Assembly (NCBI GenBank): GCA_026786155.1
Contig: JAJAYR010000225.1
Location: 1-37,775, forward strand
Source: Pyrinomonadaceae bacterium
Lineage (GTDB): Bacteria; Acidobacteriota; Blastocatellia; Pyrinomonadales; Pyrinomonadaceae
Direction: 5' to 3'
Length of the DNA: 37,775 bases
Positions 26,671 to 35,400 of the stretch are shown here, in pieces. The position numbers and the translations under genes are program-made. The notes below the pieces were generated by a model, which had not been told where the DNA came from, ran no database searches, and saw only the letters and a list, made by a program, of their open reading frames with translations. Each line of letters starts with the position of its first letter. The first letter of the stretch is position 1.

Positions 26671-27003
26671 TTACGCCGTGTGCGCTAAGTTCGACAGTTT
26701 TTGCGTAATTTCCAACGGTAGTGCCACCGGAATAAAAAAATCGCTCGAATACAATGCAACTTCATCTTCTTCGTCGCGCACCACAACCGCGTCGCCGCTT
26801 ATTTTGACGAGCTAAAGTTTGCCCGGAATCAAAAGTTCTTCGTCATCGGTTTCGACGCAAATCGCCCGGGTTTCAACCGGCGGCGTAATTTCCGACGCTT
26901 CGACTTCCAGCGTAAATTCTCGGCTCGGCTTCATCTCGCCGCGCATTATTTTTCCCGCCTCAATCACGCTTTCACTCAACCGCTCAAAATGCTTTTTACT
27001 CAT
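26671..27003 (-). pseudogene. HigA/XRE-like antitoxin remnant, in-frame stop
   Basis: The open part (27003-26812) encodes 63 residues. The first 30 (FERLSESVIEAGKIMRGEMKPSREF) match the N-terminal arm of antitoxins paired with RelE/HigB-type toxins, which normally continues into a helix-turn-helix. Here no such domain follows. After TAG (26814-26812) the same frame stays open for 46 more codons (LVKISGDAVVVRDEEDEVAL...), giving 110 residues if read through, and this stretch looks protein-like. Either a nonsense mutation truncates a variant antitoxin, or the short form is the true product. The ATG overlaps the toxin stop by 8 bp. Call of pseudogene is an inference. Confidence 0.5.
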
Positions 27004-27339
27004 CTTTCAGCCATTCCTCGACCGTATTTTTCAGAAATTTCAGTTCAAACGACGACAAATCCGCTTTTTCATTTTTCGCGTAAATATCGAGCAGAAAAAT
27101 TACGCCGTTTCCGATTGCCAAATAGTATATCACTCTCGCCCCGCCGCGCTTTCCTTTGCCTTTCGCGCCGCCGCGAATTTTGCGAATGCCGCCGCTGTTC
27201 GGGATTACCGCGCCTTCTTCGGGAAATCGAACCAGCCGCCATTGAAACTCGGCGTATTCGTCGTCCGTCAGCAAATCAGCAAATCGGAAAGCCGTTTTGT
27301 AAAATTTTTCGTTTCTCGAAAATTGTATAAATGTTTCAT
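26996..27339 (-). pseudogene. RelE/HigB-family toxin, frameshifted by an 8-bp duplication
   Basis: The body (DLLTDDEYAEFQW, IPNSGGIRKIRGG, GKRGGARVIYYLA, LLDIYAKNEKADL) is a clear RelE/HigB-type mRNA-interferase toxin. The expected start, ATG at 27339, overlaps the ribB stop as ATGA and encodes MKHLYNFRETKNFTKRLSDL, the family N-terminus, but runs into TGA at 27270. The cause is visible: GATTTGCT is repeated directly (27285-27278 and 27277-27270). Removing one copy joins FTKRLSDLL to TDDEYAEF and yields an uninterrupted 111-residue gene. A longer frame from ATG 27439 exists only by reading through the end of ribB in another frame. So the toxin is probably silenced, or reversible by slippage. 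Confidence 0.8.
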
Positions 27340-28463
27340 AACGAAATCGTTTCGACGATTTCCAAATCGAATGCTTCGAGCGCGGTAACTTTCGGCGGAC
27401 GATTCGACAGCAGGCGAATTTTCTTGACACCCAAATCATTCAAAATCTGCGCCCCAATGCCGTAATCGCGGAAATTTCCGTAGCCGGTTTCGCGCCGCGC
27501 CGCCGAGAAACTCAAATTTTTCTCCTGCATCACGGCATAAGTTTGTAGCTGATGAATTAAATCGAGATTATGTTCGCGCTGGCGCAAATATAAAATCACA
27601 CCGCGCCCGGCTTGGGAGATTTTTTCGAGCGAAATTTTAATTGCCTGGGACGCTTCGCCGATTTTCGAGCCGAACATTGCGAACGTAACATTCTCCGTTT
27701 GGACGCGAACTAAAACGGGTTCGGTTGCTTCCGAAAAATCGCCCATCGTCAAAACGACGTGCGTTTCGCCGTTCATTATATTTTCATAAACCAGAGCGCG
27801 GAACGTGCCGTAATCGGTCGGCAAATCCGTTTCGACAACACGCCGGACGAGCGTTTCTTTATGAATTCGATAACGAACGAGGTCGGCGACGGAAATAATT
27901 TTCAAATCGTGCTTGTCAGCGAATTTTTCCAAATCCGGCATCCGCGCCATCGTGCCGTCGTCGTTCATAATTTCGCAAATTACTCCGGCGGGAATGAGTC
28001 CGGCGATTCGCGCGATGTCAACGCTGGCTTCGGTTTGCCCGACGCGGACAAGAACGCCGCCGCGCTTGGCACGAAGCGGAAAAATATGTCCGGGACGCGC
28101 CAAATCCGCCGGTTTCGCGTTCGGCGCGACGGCGGTCAAAATTGTTGTCGCGCGGTCGGCGGCGGAAATTCCGGTTGTAACGCCTTCCCGCGCTTCGATG
28201 GAAACGGTGAAAGCCGTGCCGAAACCCGAAGTGTTTTCGGCAGTTTGCGGCGGCAGATTCAGTTCGTCGCAGCGTTCTTCGGTCATCGGCAGACAAATCA
28301 AACCGCGGGCGTGCGTAATCATAAAGTTGATGATTTCCGGCGTAACTTTTTCCGCCGCGCAAACCAAATCACCTTCGTTTTCGCGGTCTTCATCGTCAAC
28401 AATAATTATCATTTTGCCGTTTTTTATCTTTTCGGCGGCTTCTTCAATCGTGGCTAAAGGCAT
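27336..28463 (-). CDS. ribB: 3,4-dihydroxy-2-butanone 4-phosphate synthase fused to a degenerate GTP cyclohydrolase II domain
   Basis: A 375-residue RibBA-type fusion. The RibB half (about 1-200) is intact, with DDEDRENEGD at 23-32, ARPGHIFPLRA near 122-132 and TEASVDIARIAG; it makes dihydroxybutanone phosphate from ribulose 5-phosphate for riboflavin. The RibA half keeps the overall pattern (GRGVILYLRQ, FRDYGIGAQILNDLGV, RLLSN) but has lost the three zinc-binding cysteines: the canonical SEC...CDC region reads VQTENVTFAMFGSKIGEAS. GTP cyclohydrolase II activity is therefore unlikely. The ATG at 28463 is chosen because upstream in-frame sequence is heptamer repeat. The stop overlaps the toxin ATG. 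No FMN riboswitch is visible upstream. Confidence 0.88.
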   Translation of the reverse strand: MPLATIEEAAEKIKNGKMIIIVDDEDRENEGDLVCAAEKVTPEIINFMITHARGLICLPMTEERCDELNLPPQTAENTSGFGTAFTVSIEAREGVTTGISAADRATTILTAVAPNAKPADLARPGHIFPLRAKRGGVLVRVGQTEASVDIARIAGLIPAGVICEIMNDDGTMARMPDLEKFADKHDLKIISVADLVRYRIHKETLVRRVVETDLPTDYGTFRALVYENIMNGETHVVLTMGDFSEATEPVLVRVQTENVTFAMFGSKIGEASQAIKISLEKISQAGRGVILYLRQREHNLDLIHQLQTYAVMQEKNLSFSAARRETGYGNFRDYGIGAQILNDLGVKKIRLLSNRPPKVTALEAFDLEIVETISL

Positions 28464-28504
28464 TTTCGATTTTGGATTTTCGATTTTGGATTTTCGATTT
28501 ACGC
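28463..28504. repeat. Tandem heptamer array directly upstream of ribB
   Basis: TTTTCGA and TTTTGGA alternate five times (28463-28497), with TTTACGC as a sixth drifted unit. The array abuts the ribB start codon, taking the place where a ribosome site would be. In frame it would encode a 17-residue leader from a TTG at 28514. Confidence 0.85.
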
Positions 28505-28549
28505 TCGGCGGCAAATCCGTTGCTAAAACGTAAATTTTAGCGAAAACAC

Positions 28550-28584
28550 TTCACATTTACCATTTACCGTTTATCATTTACCCG
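28550..28584. repeat. Tandem heptanucleotide array (TTACCAT type), second locus
   Basis: Five units: TTCACAT, TTACCAT, TTACCGT, TTATCAT, TTACCCG. The same family as 3191-3239, and like it in a divergent promoter region (between ribB and the LolC/E-like gene). Confidence 0.78.
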
Positions 28585-28615
28585 TATTGACAAATTAAGC
28601 TGTCGCATTTTTGGC

Positions 28616-28689
28616 TTCCCTGGGCGTCCTTTGCCCCTTTCCGTCATAATGATTTTTTCCACCCAAAGGCGCAAAGAACGCCAAGGAAA
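28616..28689. repeat. Imperfect hairpin in the divergent gap
   Basis: The left arm 28616-28642 (TTCCCTGGGCGTCCTTTGCC...) and right arm 28663-28689 (CCAAAGGCGCAAAGAACGCC...) pair at roughly 21 of 27 positions around a 20-nt loop. It lies in the leader of the LolC/E-like permease gene. Confidence 0.6.
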
Positions 28690-28725
28690 ATCCAACGATA
28701 AATTAACTTGTCAAACACTTTACAG

Positions 28726-29862
28726 ATGTCTTTTGAATTTAAAGTAGCGTGGCGATATTTTCGGGCGCGGCGCAAAAGTCTGGCGCGATTTACCGCCGTC
28801 GTTGCCGTCGTCGGCATCGCGGCGGGCGTGGCGGCGTTGATTCTCGCCAACGCGCTGGCGAAGGGTTTCGCCGATGAGATGCAGAATAAAATTCTGGCGA
28901 ATACGGCGCACGTTTCTGTTTTTGCGACGGACGGCGCGGAGATTTTCGATTGGCAATTGATAAAAGAAACGATTACAACGATTGAAAACGTCGAAGCGGT
29001 CGCGCCGACAACTTACGAAAATTCTTTGATTATTGGCGCAACCGAAACGAGTTACGCGATTCTCAAAGTGCAGAATCAAAACCAGTTGACGGGCAATCAA
29101 ATCGCCGTCGGCGCAAAACTCGCTGAAAAGTTGAACTTAAAAATCGGCGACACGGCAGAAATTGCCGTGATTGAGAATCAAACGCCGTCGCGCGTTCGGG
29201 TGGCGGAAATTTTTCAAACCGGACTTTACGATTACGATTCTACGTGGATTTGCGTCGCGCCCGAAAATTTTGCACGTTTGCACAATCGGCAAACTTTTAC
29301 GCCGACGGTTTTGAGCGTTTCCGTCAAAGATATTTACGCGGCGGACGAAACGGCAAATGAAATTCGGCGTAGTTTGGGCGCGAAATATAAAATCGTTGAT
29401 TGGCAGGAAGCGAATCAGCCGCTTTTTGCCGCTTTGAGTTTGGAAAGAAAAGTCGCGCTGGCAATAATCTCGCTGATAATTTTTATCGCTGCTTTGAATA
29501 TCACGACGACGCTCGCGCTGCTGGTCAACGAACGGAGATTTGACGTTGCGATTTTGCGAACGTGCGGCGCGAAGGCAAAAAGTTTGATTGTAATTTTTCT
29601 GCTCGAAGGTTTGATTTTGGGTTTCGTCGGAATTTTTTTCGGCGTGATTTTCGGTTTGCTCGGCTGTTTTGTGGGAAATTACTTTAAGATTGTCAGCCTT
29701 TCAGCGGAAGTTTATTCGCTCAATCACATCACTTTCGCGCCGACTTTATCGAACGTCGCGCTGATAATGTTTGCCACGTTTTTTTTATGTCTCGCGGCGA
29801 CTGCGTATCCGGCGTTTAAGGCGGGCAAAATAAAACCATTAGAAAACTTGCGGCGGCGTTGA
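28726..29862 (+). CDS. LolC/LolE-like ABC transporter permease
   Basis: A 378-residue inner-membrane permease of the FtsX/MacB/LolC family. One helix near the N-terminus (FTAVVAVVGIAAGVAALILANAL) is followed by a large periplasmic MacB-like domain (about 45-240), then three C-terminal helices (IISLIIFIAALNITTTLALL; LIVIFLLEGLILGFVGIFFGVI; LSNVALIMFATFFLCLAATAYPA). The motifs RRFDVAILRTCGAKAKS and YPAFKAGKIKPLENLR are characteristic of lipoprotein-release permeases, which pull lipoproteins from the inner membrane for transfer to the outer membrane. The ATPase subunit (LolD) is not adjacent. The ATG at 28726 is preferred over TTG at 28708. clpC follows 131 bp downstream. Confidence 0.87.
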   Translation: MSFEFKVAWRYFRARRKSLARFTAVVAVVGIAAGVAALILANALAKGFADEMQNKILANTAHVSVFATDGAEIFDWQLIKETITTIENVEAVAPTTYENSLIIGATETSYAILKVQNQNQLTGNQIAVGAKLAEKLNLKIGDTAEIAVIENQTPSRVRVAEIFQTGLYDYDSTWICVAPENFARLHNRQTFTPTVLSVSVKDIYAADETANEIRRSLGAKYKIVDWQEANQPLFAALSLERKVALAIISLIIFIAALNITTTLALLVNERRFDVAILRTCGAKAKSLIVIFLLEGLILGFVGIFFGVIFGLLGCFVGNYFKIVSLSAEVYSLNHITFAPTLSNVALIMFATFFLCLAATAYPAFKAGKIKPLENLRRR

Positions 29863-29940
29863 TTTGTGGATTTTTCCGGCGTTTGAAACTATATTCAAAT
29901 CAAGTCCTAAAATTACATCTTGAAAAATTTGGCAACTAGG

Positions 29941-29982
29941 TTCAGACTTTAACTATCAATACATTTTGTCCAAAAGTCTGAA
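29941..29982 (+). promoter_or_regulatory. Spaced inverted repeat upstream of clpC
   Basis: TTCAGACTTT (29941-29950) and AAAGTCTGAA (29973-29982) pair perfectly with a 22-nt spacer and end 11 bp before the clpC ATG. It could be a 5'-leader hairpin that blocks ribosome access or an operator. It does not match CIRCE or the CtsR heptamer. Confidence 0.45.
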
Positions 29983-29993
29983 ACTAAATTTTT

Positions 29994-32399
29994 ATGTTTG
30001 AACGCTACACGGAAAAAGCGCGGCGGGTGATATTTTTTGCCCGTTACGAGGCTTTGCAATACGGTTCGCAAGTCATTTCCCCCGAACATATTTTGCTCGG
30101 TTTGATGCGCGAAGATAAAACTATTTCGGCGCGATACTTCCCTTTTCGCCATAATTTGACGGTCGAAGCGATTCGGCGCGAAGTCGAGGAGCGCATTATC
30201 CTTCGGGAACGCATTCCGCAGTCCGCCGAACTGCACCTCGCGCCGGAGACAAAACAGATTTTGCAGTTTGCCAGCAACGAAAGTCAGCACTTGCAGTCGA
30301 GAAACATCGGACCCGAACATCTGCTTTTAGGTCTGGTGAGACAAGAACGCTCGATTGCGGCGGAGATTCTTTTTCAATACGGCGTGCGCTTGAAAGACGT
30401 GCGCGATGAAATAAATCGTCAAAACGGTTTCCCGACACTTCGCGCCGTCGGCGGTAACAGTAACGTCAAGGAAAAATCCGACGTGCCGAATTTGCAGGAA
30501 TTTACGCGCGATTTGACGACCGACGCGGCGAACGGGAAACTTGATCCGCTCATTGGGCGCGAGCCGGAAGTCGAACGCATCATCGAAATTTTATGTCGCC
30601 GCACGAAAAATAATCCGGTTTTAATCGGCGAAGCCGGTGTCGGAAAAACGGCGATTATCGAAGGTTTGGCGCAAAGAATCGTTGATAAAAACGTGCCGAC
30701 TTTTCTGGAAAACAAACGAATTTTGTCGCTCGATTTGTCGTTGATTGTCGCCGGGACGAAATATCGCGGACAGTTTGAAGAACGCCTTAAAAAAATTATG
30801 GGCGAACTCCGGGAACACACCGAATACATCGTTTTCATTGACGAACTTCACACGTTAGTCGGCGCGGGTTCGGCGGAAGGAACTTTAGACGCGGCGAATA
30901 TTTTGAAACCGGCACTTTCACGCGGCGAAATTCAATGCGTCGGCGCGACTACGCCGCAGGAATTTCGCAAATCAATTGCCAAAGACAAGGCTCTGGAACG
31001 CCGTTTTCAGCCGGTGAAAGTGTTGCCGCCGAATGAAGAGGAAGCGTTGCGAATCGTGCAGGGTTTAGCCGAAAGATACGAAGCGTTTCACCAAATCCGC
31101 TATTCAAAAGAAGCCTTGGAAGCGGCGGTTTATCAAACGAATCGTTATATTCCCGACCGATTTTTGCCCGACAAAGCGATTGATGTTTTGGACGAAGCGG
31201 GCGCGAAGGCGAAACTGCGTTATCAAAGCGAAGCCCAATCCGAACCGTCGTGGAAGGAAACGGTCGAGAATTGGAAGCGCGTCACCAACGAAGACCAATT
31301 GTTCGCGTTTGAATTGAAAAATCTTGAAGAATCCTTTTTCGCCGTCGAGGTTTCCAAAGACGATGTGGAAGAAGTTATCGCGCGTTGGACGGGCGTTCCG
31401 ATTCAGTCAATCAAACAGGAAGAAGCAAAAAAACTTTTGTCCATCGAAACCGAATTGCACCGCCGCATAATTTCCCAGCGTCCGGCAATTTCCGCGTTGG
31501 CGCGAGCTATCAGACGTTCACGCGCCGGTTTGAAGAATCCTAATAAGCCGGTCGGCTCGTTTCTGTTTTTAGGTCCGACAGGCGTTGGGAAAACCGAAGT
31601 CGCCCGCAGTTTGGCGGAATATCTGTTCGGTTCGGAACGCGCTCTGATTCGGTTCGATATGTCGGAATTTATGGAAAAACACACGGTCGCCAAATTTATC
31701 GGCTCGCCGCCCGGCTACGTCGGACACGAAGAAGGCGGACAATTGACCGAAAAATTGCGCCGTGCGCCGTATTCGCTCGTGTTGTTCGATGAAGTTGAAA
31801 AAGCGCATCCCGATTTGTTCAATATCTTATTGCAGGTTTTTGAAGACGGCGTTTTGACCGACGCGCAGGGCAATACGATTGACTGCAAAAACGCGATATT
31901 TATAATGACATCCAATATCGGCGCGAGATTTATCCAAAAACGCGCGACGCTCGGTTTTCAAACGGGCGCGGATGCGTCCCGACAGAAAATGGAAGATCAG
32001 GTAATGAGCGAGGTTAAGAAAACATTCGCGCCGGAATTCGTCAATCGTCTGGATGAAATCATTATCTTCGACGAATTGACGGATGCGGATTTGATGCAGA
32101 TTATTGATTTGCAAATCGGCAAACTCAACGAAATGCTGGTCAGCCGCGCTTTGCAGGTTCGCTTAACCGATGAAGCGAAACAATGGCTCATCAAAAAAAC
32201 CTGCGCCGACAGAAGTTACGGAGCGCGTCCGCTGAAACGCGCTTTGCAGAAAAACGTCGAAGATGAATTGTCGGAAGCGTTGATTCAGGGTTATCTGAGC
32301 GAGGAAAGTTTGGTCGAAGTTTTTCCCGAAAACGACAAGCTGATTTTTCGAGAGATTAAATTGGAACAACTCGAAGACGCGCTTTTTGAGAGTGTTTAG
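29994..32399 (+). CDS. clpC: ATP-dependent Clp protease ATP-binding subunit ClpC
   Basis: An 801-residue class I Clp/Hsp100 unfoldase. A double Clp N domain (1-145) precedes AAA module 1 with Walker A GEAGVGKT 212-219 and Walker B FIDE 281-284, a short middle region, and AAA module 2 with Walker A GPTGVGKT 527-534 and Walker B LFDE 597-600. The ClpP-docking loop LGF is at 653-655, so it should feed unfolded proteins to ClpP. The middle domain (about 405-460) is shorter than usual and I do not see a clear UVR motif, which in Firmicute ClpC binds the adaptor McsB. No ctsR/mcsA/mcsB operon is present. The gene ends 11 bp before a perfect 16-bp palindrome shared with the convergent CHAT gene. Confidence 0.93.
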   Translation: MFERYTEKARRVIFFARYEALQYGSQVISPEHILLGLMREDKTISARYFPFRHNLTVEAIRREVEERIILRERIPQSAELHLAPETKQILQFASNESQHLQSRNIGPEHLLLGLVRQERSIAAEILFQYGVRLKDVRDEINRQNGFPTLRAVGGNSNVKEKSDVPNLQEFTRDLTTDAANGKLDPLIGREPEVERIIEILCRRTKNNPVLIGEAGVGKTAIIEGLAQRIVDKNVPTFLENKRILSLDLSLIVAGTKYRGQFEERLKKIMGELREHTEYIVFIDELHTLVGAGSAEGTLDAANILKPALSRGEIQCVGATTPQEFRKSIAKDKALERRFQPVKVLPPNEEEALRIVQGLAERYEAFHQIRYSKEALEAAVYQTNRYIPDRFLPDKAIDVLDEAGAKAKLRYQSEAQSEPSWKETVENWKRVTNEDQLFAFELKNLEESFFAVEVSKDDVEEVIARWTGVPIQSIKQEEAKKLLSIETELHRRIISQRPAISALARAIRRSRAGLKNPNKPVGSFLFLGPTGVGKTEVARSLAEYLFGSERALIRFDMSEFMEKHTVAKFIGSPPGYVGHEEGGQLTEKLRRAPYSLVLFDEVEKAHPDLFNILLQVFEDGVLTDAQGNTIDCKNAIFIMTSNIGARFIQKRATLGFQTGADASRQKMEDQVMSEVKKTFAPEFVNRLDEIIIFDELTDADLMQIIDLQIGKLNEMLVSRALQVRLTDEAKQWLIKKTCADRSYGARPLKRALQKNVEDELSEALIQGYLSEESLVEVFPENDKLIFREIKLEQLEDALFESV

Positions 32400-32410
32400 T
32401 TTTTGACTGC

Positions 32411-32457
32411 GTTTAGAGTCCAAACTAAAGTTTGGACTCTAAACGGCTTGAGCGTGT
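32411..32457. terminator. Perfect 16-bp-stem palindrome, repeat copy C, likely bidirectional terminator
   Basis: GTTTAGAGTCCAAACT (32411-32426) pairs perfectly with AGTTTGGACTCTAAAC (32429-32444) across a 2-nt gap. The arm is the end sequence of repeats A and B, and the following GCTTGAGCGTGTTCTT is the reverse complement of their GAAGACACGCTCAAGC with two changes. So this is a collapsed member of the same family, placed between clpC and the CHAT gene. Confidence 0.82.
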
Positions 32458-32486
32458 TCTTGAAAAAGATTCCTTTTAATCACCAC

Positions 32487-35400
32487 TCATCGCGGTTCGC
32501 CCTGCAATGTGAAAACCGACCAGAAATACGGATTTTGCCAGCGTTTATCTTTTATCATTTCGATTTGCGCCCCGCGCAGAGCGGCGGCGGGCGAAAGTTT
32601 TTCGCCGTCGAGCATTTTCCTGTAAAATTTTCCCATCAATTCGGCGGTCGCTTCGTCGTTCACGTCCCACAGGCTGACGGCGACGCGCCTGGCACCCGCA
32701 TACATAAATCCGCGCGTCAAACCGACTAAACCTTCGCCTTTGATTTCTTTGCCCAAGCCGGTTTTACAGCCGCTTAAAACGACCGTTTCGACCGGCAATT
32801 TCAGATTATAAATATCGCCGACGCGCAGAAAACCGTCCTGCTCTTTGCCGTTTTCGTCGAACAAAGACAGCACGATACCGCTCAATTCGGGATTTTCATT
32901 ATTGATAAATCCGTGCGTGGCAAAATGCACGAAACGATAATCGGCGAGTTCGGACGACATCGCCGTCTGCCGGTTTGCCGCGAAATCGAAAAACTTTTTC
33001 CGTTGATTCGGCGGCACGAAAGCCGTTATCGAATCGGCTTCGCGGCGCGTGAACGGCAGCCGCGGCAAGTTCAAACCATTCCGCGTGGCAAAATCGCCGC
33101 CGTTGCGCGTTTGCTTTTTCGAGACGGTGATGTATTCGGTTTTCGACTTGTTTTTGCCGATAACCGCTGGCATTCTTTCGTCCGCCTCGTCAAAAACCGG
33201 GTCTGCCAGAACCGCCAATGTTTTCGCGGGCAATTTTCGATTCTGCGTTTCCTTCCGCAAAACCGCCAGCACGGAAACCGACGGCAGATTGACGATTTCA
33301 TTGCTTTCAATCAAAAACCGGTTTTTGGTCTTTGGTTTTTGGTCTTTGGCTTTCCGACTTCCCGGACTTTCCAGACTTGAAAAAGGAACATACTGCAACG
33401 CGCCGTCGGCGACAATCAGCAGGCGTTTGTTCGTCAAAAACGCGGCGGCGGGCGCGAGAATGATTCGGCTCAACTCGCCGGAAAATTTTTGCGCGTCCGA
33501 ATCCGCTAGAAAAATGCGGTCTTCGCGTTCGGTGGGCGTTTCAAATTTGATTTGCCGGTTTCGCGCCGTCAGCGATTCGTAAAATTGCCGCGCCGTCTTT
33601 TCTATTTCGGCTTTGGCGGGAAGTTCAACCGCTTGAAAATCATTTTGGGTAATAATCCACAAGAAACTTTTCGTCTCGCCCAGAGCGTATTCGAGCAGAA
33701 CCGAATCCACGTCTAAAACCTGTCTCTGAATTTCCTGTAAATCGAGCGTTTTCGGCTGGGTCAAAGCCGCGTAACGCGGACTCGACGCGCGAATCTGCGT
33801 TTGCGTTTGTTCGTATTCAGCGCGAATCTGCTCGATTTCAGTCTTTAATTTTTCCGCCGTTTCGGTTTTCGCTTTGCCGTTTAAAACCTTCGTCAAATTT
33901 TCCAGCCGCGCCGCCAGCAGATTTTTCAAATTCGTTTCCTTTTGCAAAAGTTTTTCGTCCACACCTTGCCGGATGTCGGCGTTCGATTCTGCTAGTAAAT
34001 TCAATAATCCGCGAGCGCGGGCGCGTTCATTCGCAGAAAGGGCGAGCGCGGCGAAATTTTTGTCGGGCGCGAGTTTGTGCCGCGCCATCAAAATTTCGAT
34101 GTAGAAAGCATAGTAATTTTGCAGATTTGCCGAAAACGAATCGCGCAGTCCGGCGGTTTGAACGCGGGCGCGAATTTTTTCGGTTAAATTTATCGCTTCT
34201 TCCGCTTTATTTTGCGCGGCTTCAAAATTGTTTTGCTGCGCTTCGGCTTTTGAGGTAAGCAAAAGCGTTTCCGCCAGATTCGGCGCGTCTTCGACGGCGC
34301 GGTAAATTTCCGCCGATTGGTTGAACGAAGCGAGCGATTGGTCAATTTCGCCGCGTGCCGACTGCGCTTGCCCGATATTTTTGAGCGCGGCGGCGCGAAA
34401 CTGTTTATCGCCTAATTCGAGCGCGATTTTGAGCGATTCGTCAAACGCGCCGGAGGCTTTCGCCGTCTCACCGAGCCGTAAATCCAATTCGCCCAACCTG
34501 TTCAAAAACGAGGCTTCGCGCCGTCGGCTTTTGCTCTTTCGGGCGATTTCGAGAGCTTTTTGAAACGCATCACGCGCTTTTTCCGGCTCGTTCAGCGCGA
34601 GGTAAGCCGCGCCGAAATTTTCCAGAGTGTCGGCTTCGTAATTTTTCGACATATTATCTTTCCGAAAGATTTCGAGTGCCTGACCGAAGTATTCCAAAGC
34701 GCGGTTTGCATCGCCCGAAATTTTGAACAAACAGCCGATTTTATTGAGGCTCGCCGCTTCGCCGCGTGAATGTTTGACGGCGCGGCGAAACTCCAGCGAT
34801 TGGAAAAATGCGTCAAAGGCTTGCTGCCAGTCGCCGCGCATCTGATACGCCGTTCCGAGATTGCTGAGGTTCATTGCGATTTCGTATTTGTCGTCAATCG
34901 CACTGGAAATTTCGACCGCTTGCTGATAGAAAGCGACGCTTTTTTCGATGTCGCCCAATTTGCCGTAACTCGTGCCGATGTCGTTCAGAACACGCGATTC
35001 CAACTTTTTGTTGCCCGACAAACGCGCTCTGACCAGCGCGGCTTCGTTTTCGGCGATGCCCTGCCGGATGGATTCGGTCGTCGAACTGCTGGTCGTTTTG
35101 AGAAAGGCGCGGTTGTTCAAATTGATGCCCGCCGTCAAATGTAATTCTTTTTCGGTCGCCGTTCGTCGTTCGGCGATTTTCAATTTATAAACGCCGGTTT
35201 GTTCGCTCATCGAAACGACTTGCAAATTGTAATCGCCGCTTTTTTCAACCGCCGCGATTGATGTTTCCACGCCGTCAACCGTCGAGTTATTGACATCAAA
35301 AAAGTTTCCGTCGTCCGTGTAAAGCGCGAAAATAACGTCGCACCCGATTTGTTCGGCTTCGATTTTGACGAATTGATTGTTTGCCAGACTTATTTTGTAA

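Noticed and set aside
26996..27439. 147-residue toxin starting at 27439
   Set aside because: The first 33 codons lie antiphase inside the conserved end of ribB and do not resemble RelE proteins; the family N-terminus is instead found in the frame from 27339.
27759..28457. 232-codon open frame antisense to ribB
   Set aside because: Shadow of a conserved enzyme gene; no ribosome site and no motif.
28587..28615. Promoter for the LolC/E-like gene from a perfect TTGACA at 28587
   Set aside because: No acceptable -10 sequence at 16-18 bp spacing.
28464..28725. FMN riboswitch upstream of ribB
   Set aside because: The gap is filled by heptamers and an imperfect hairpin; none of the conserved FMN aptamer blocks were recognised.
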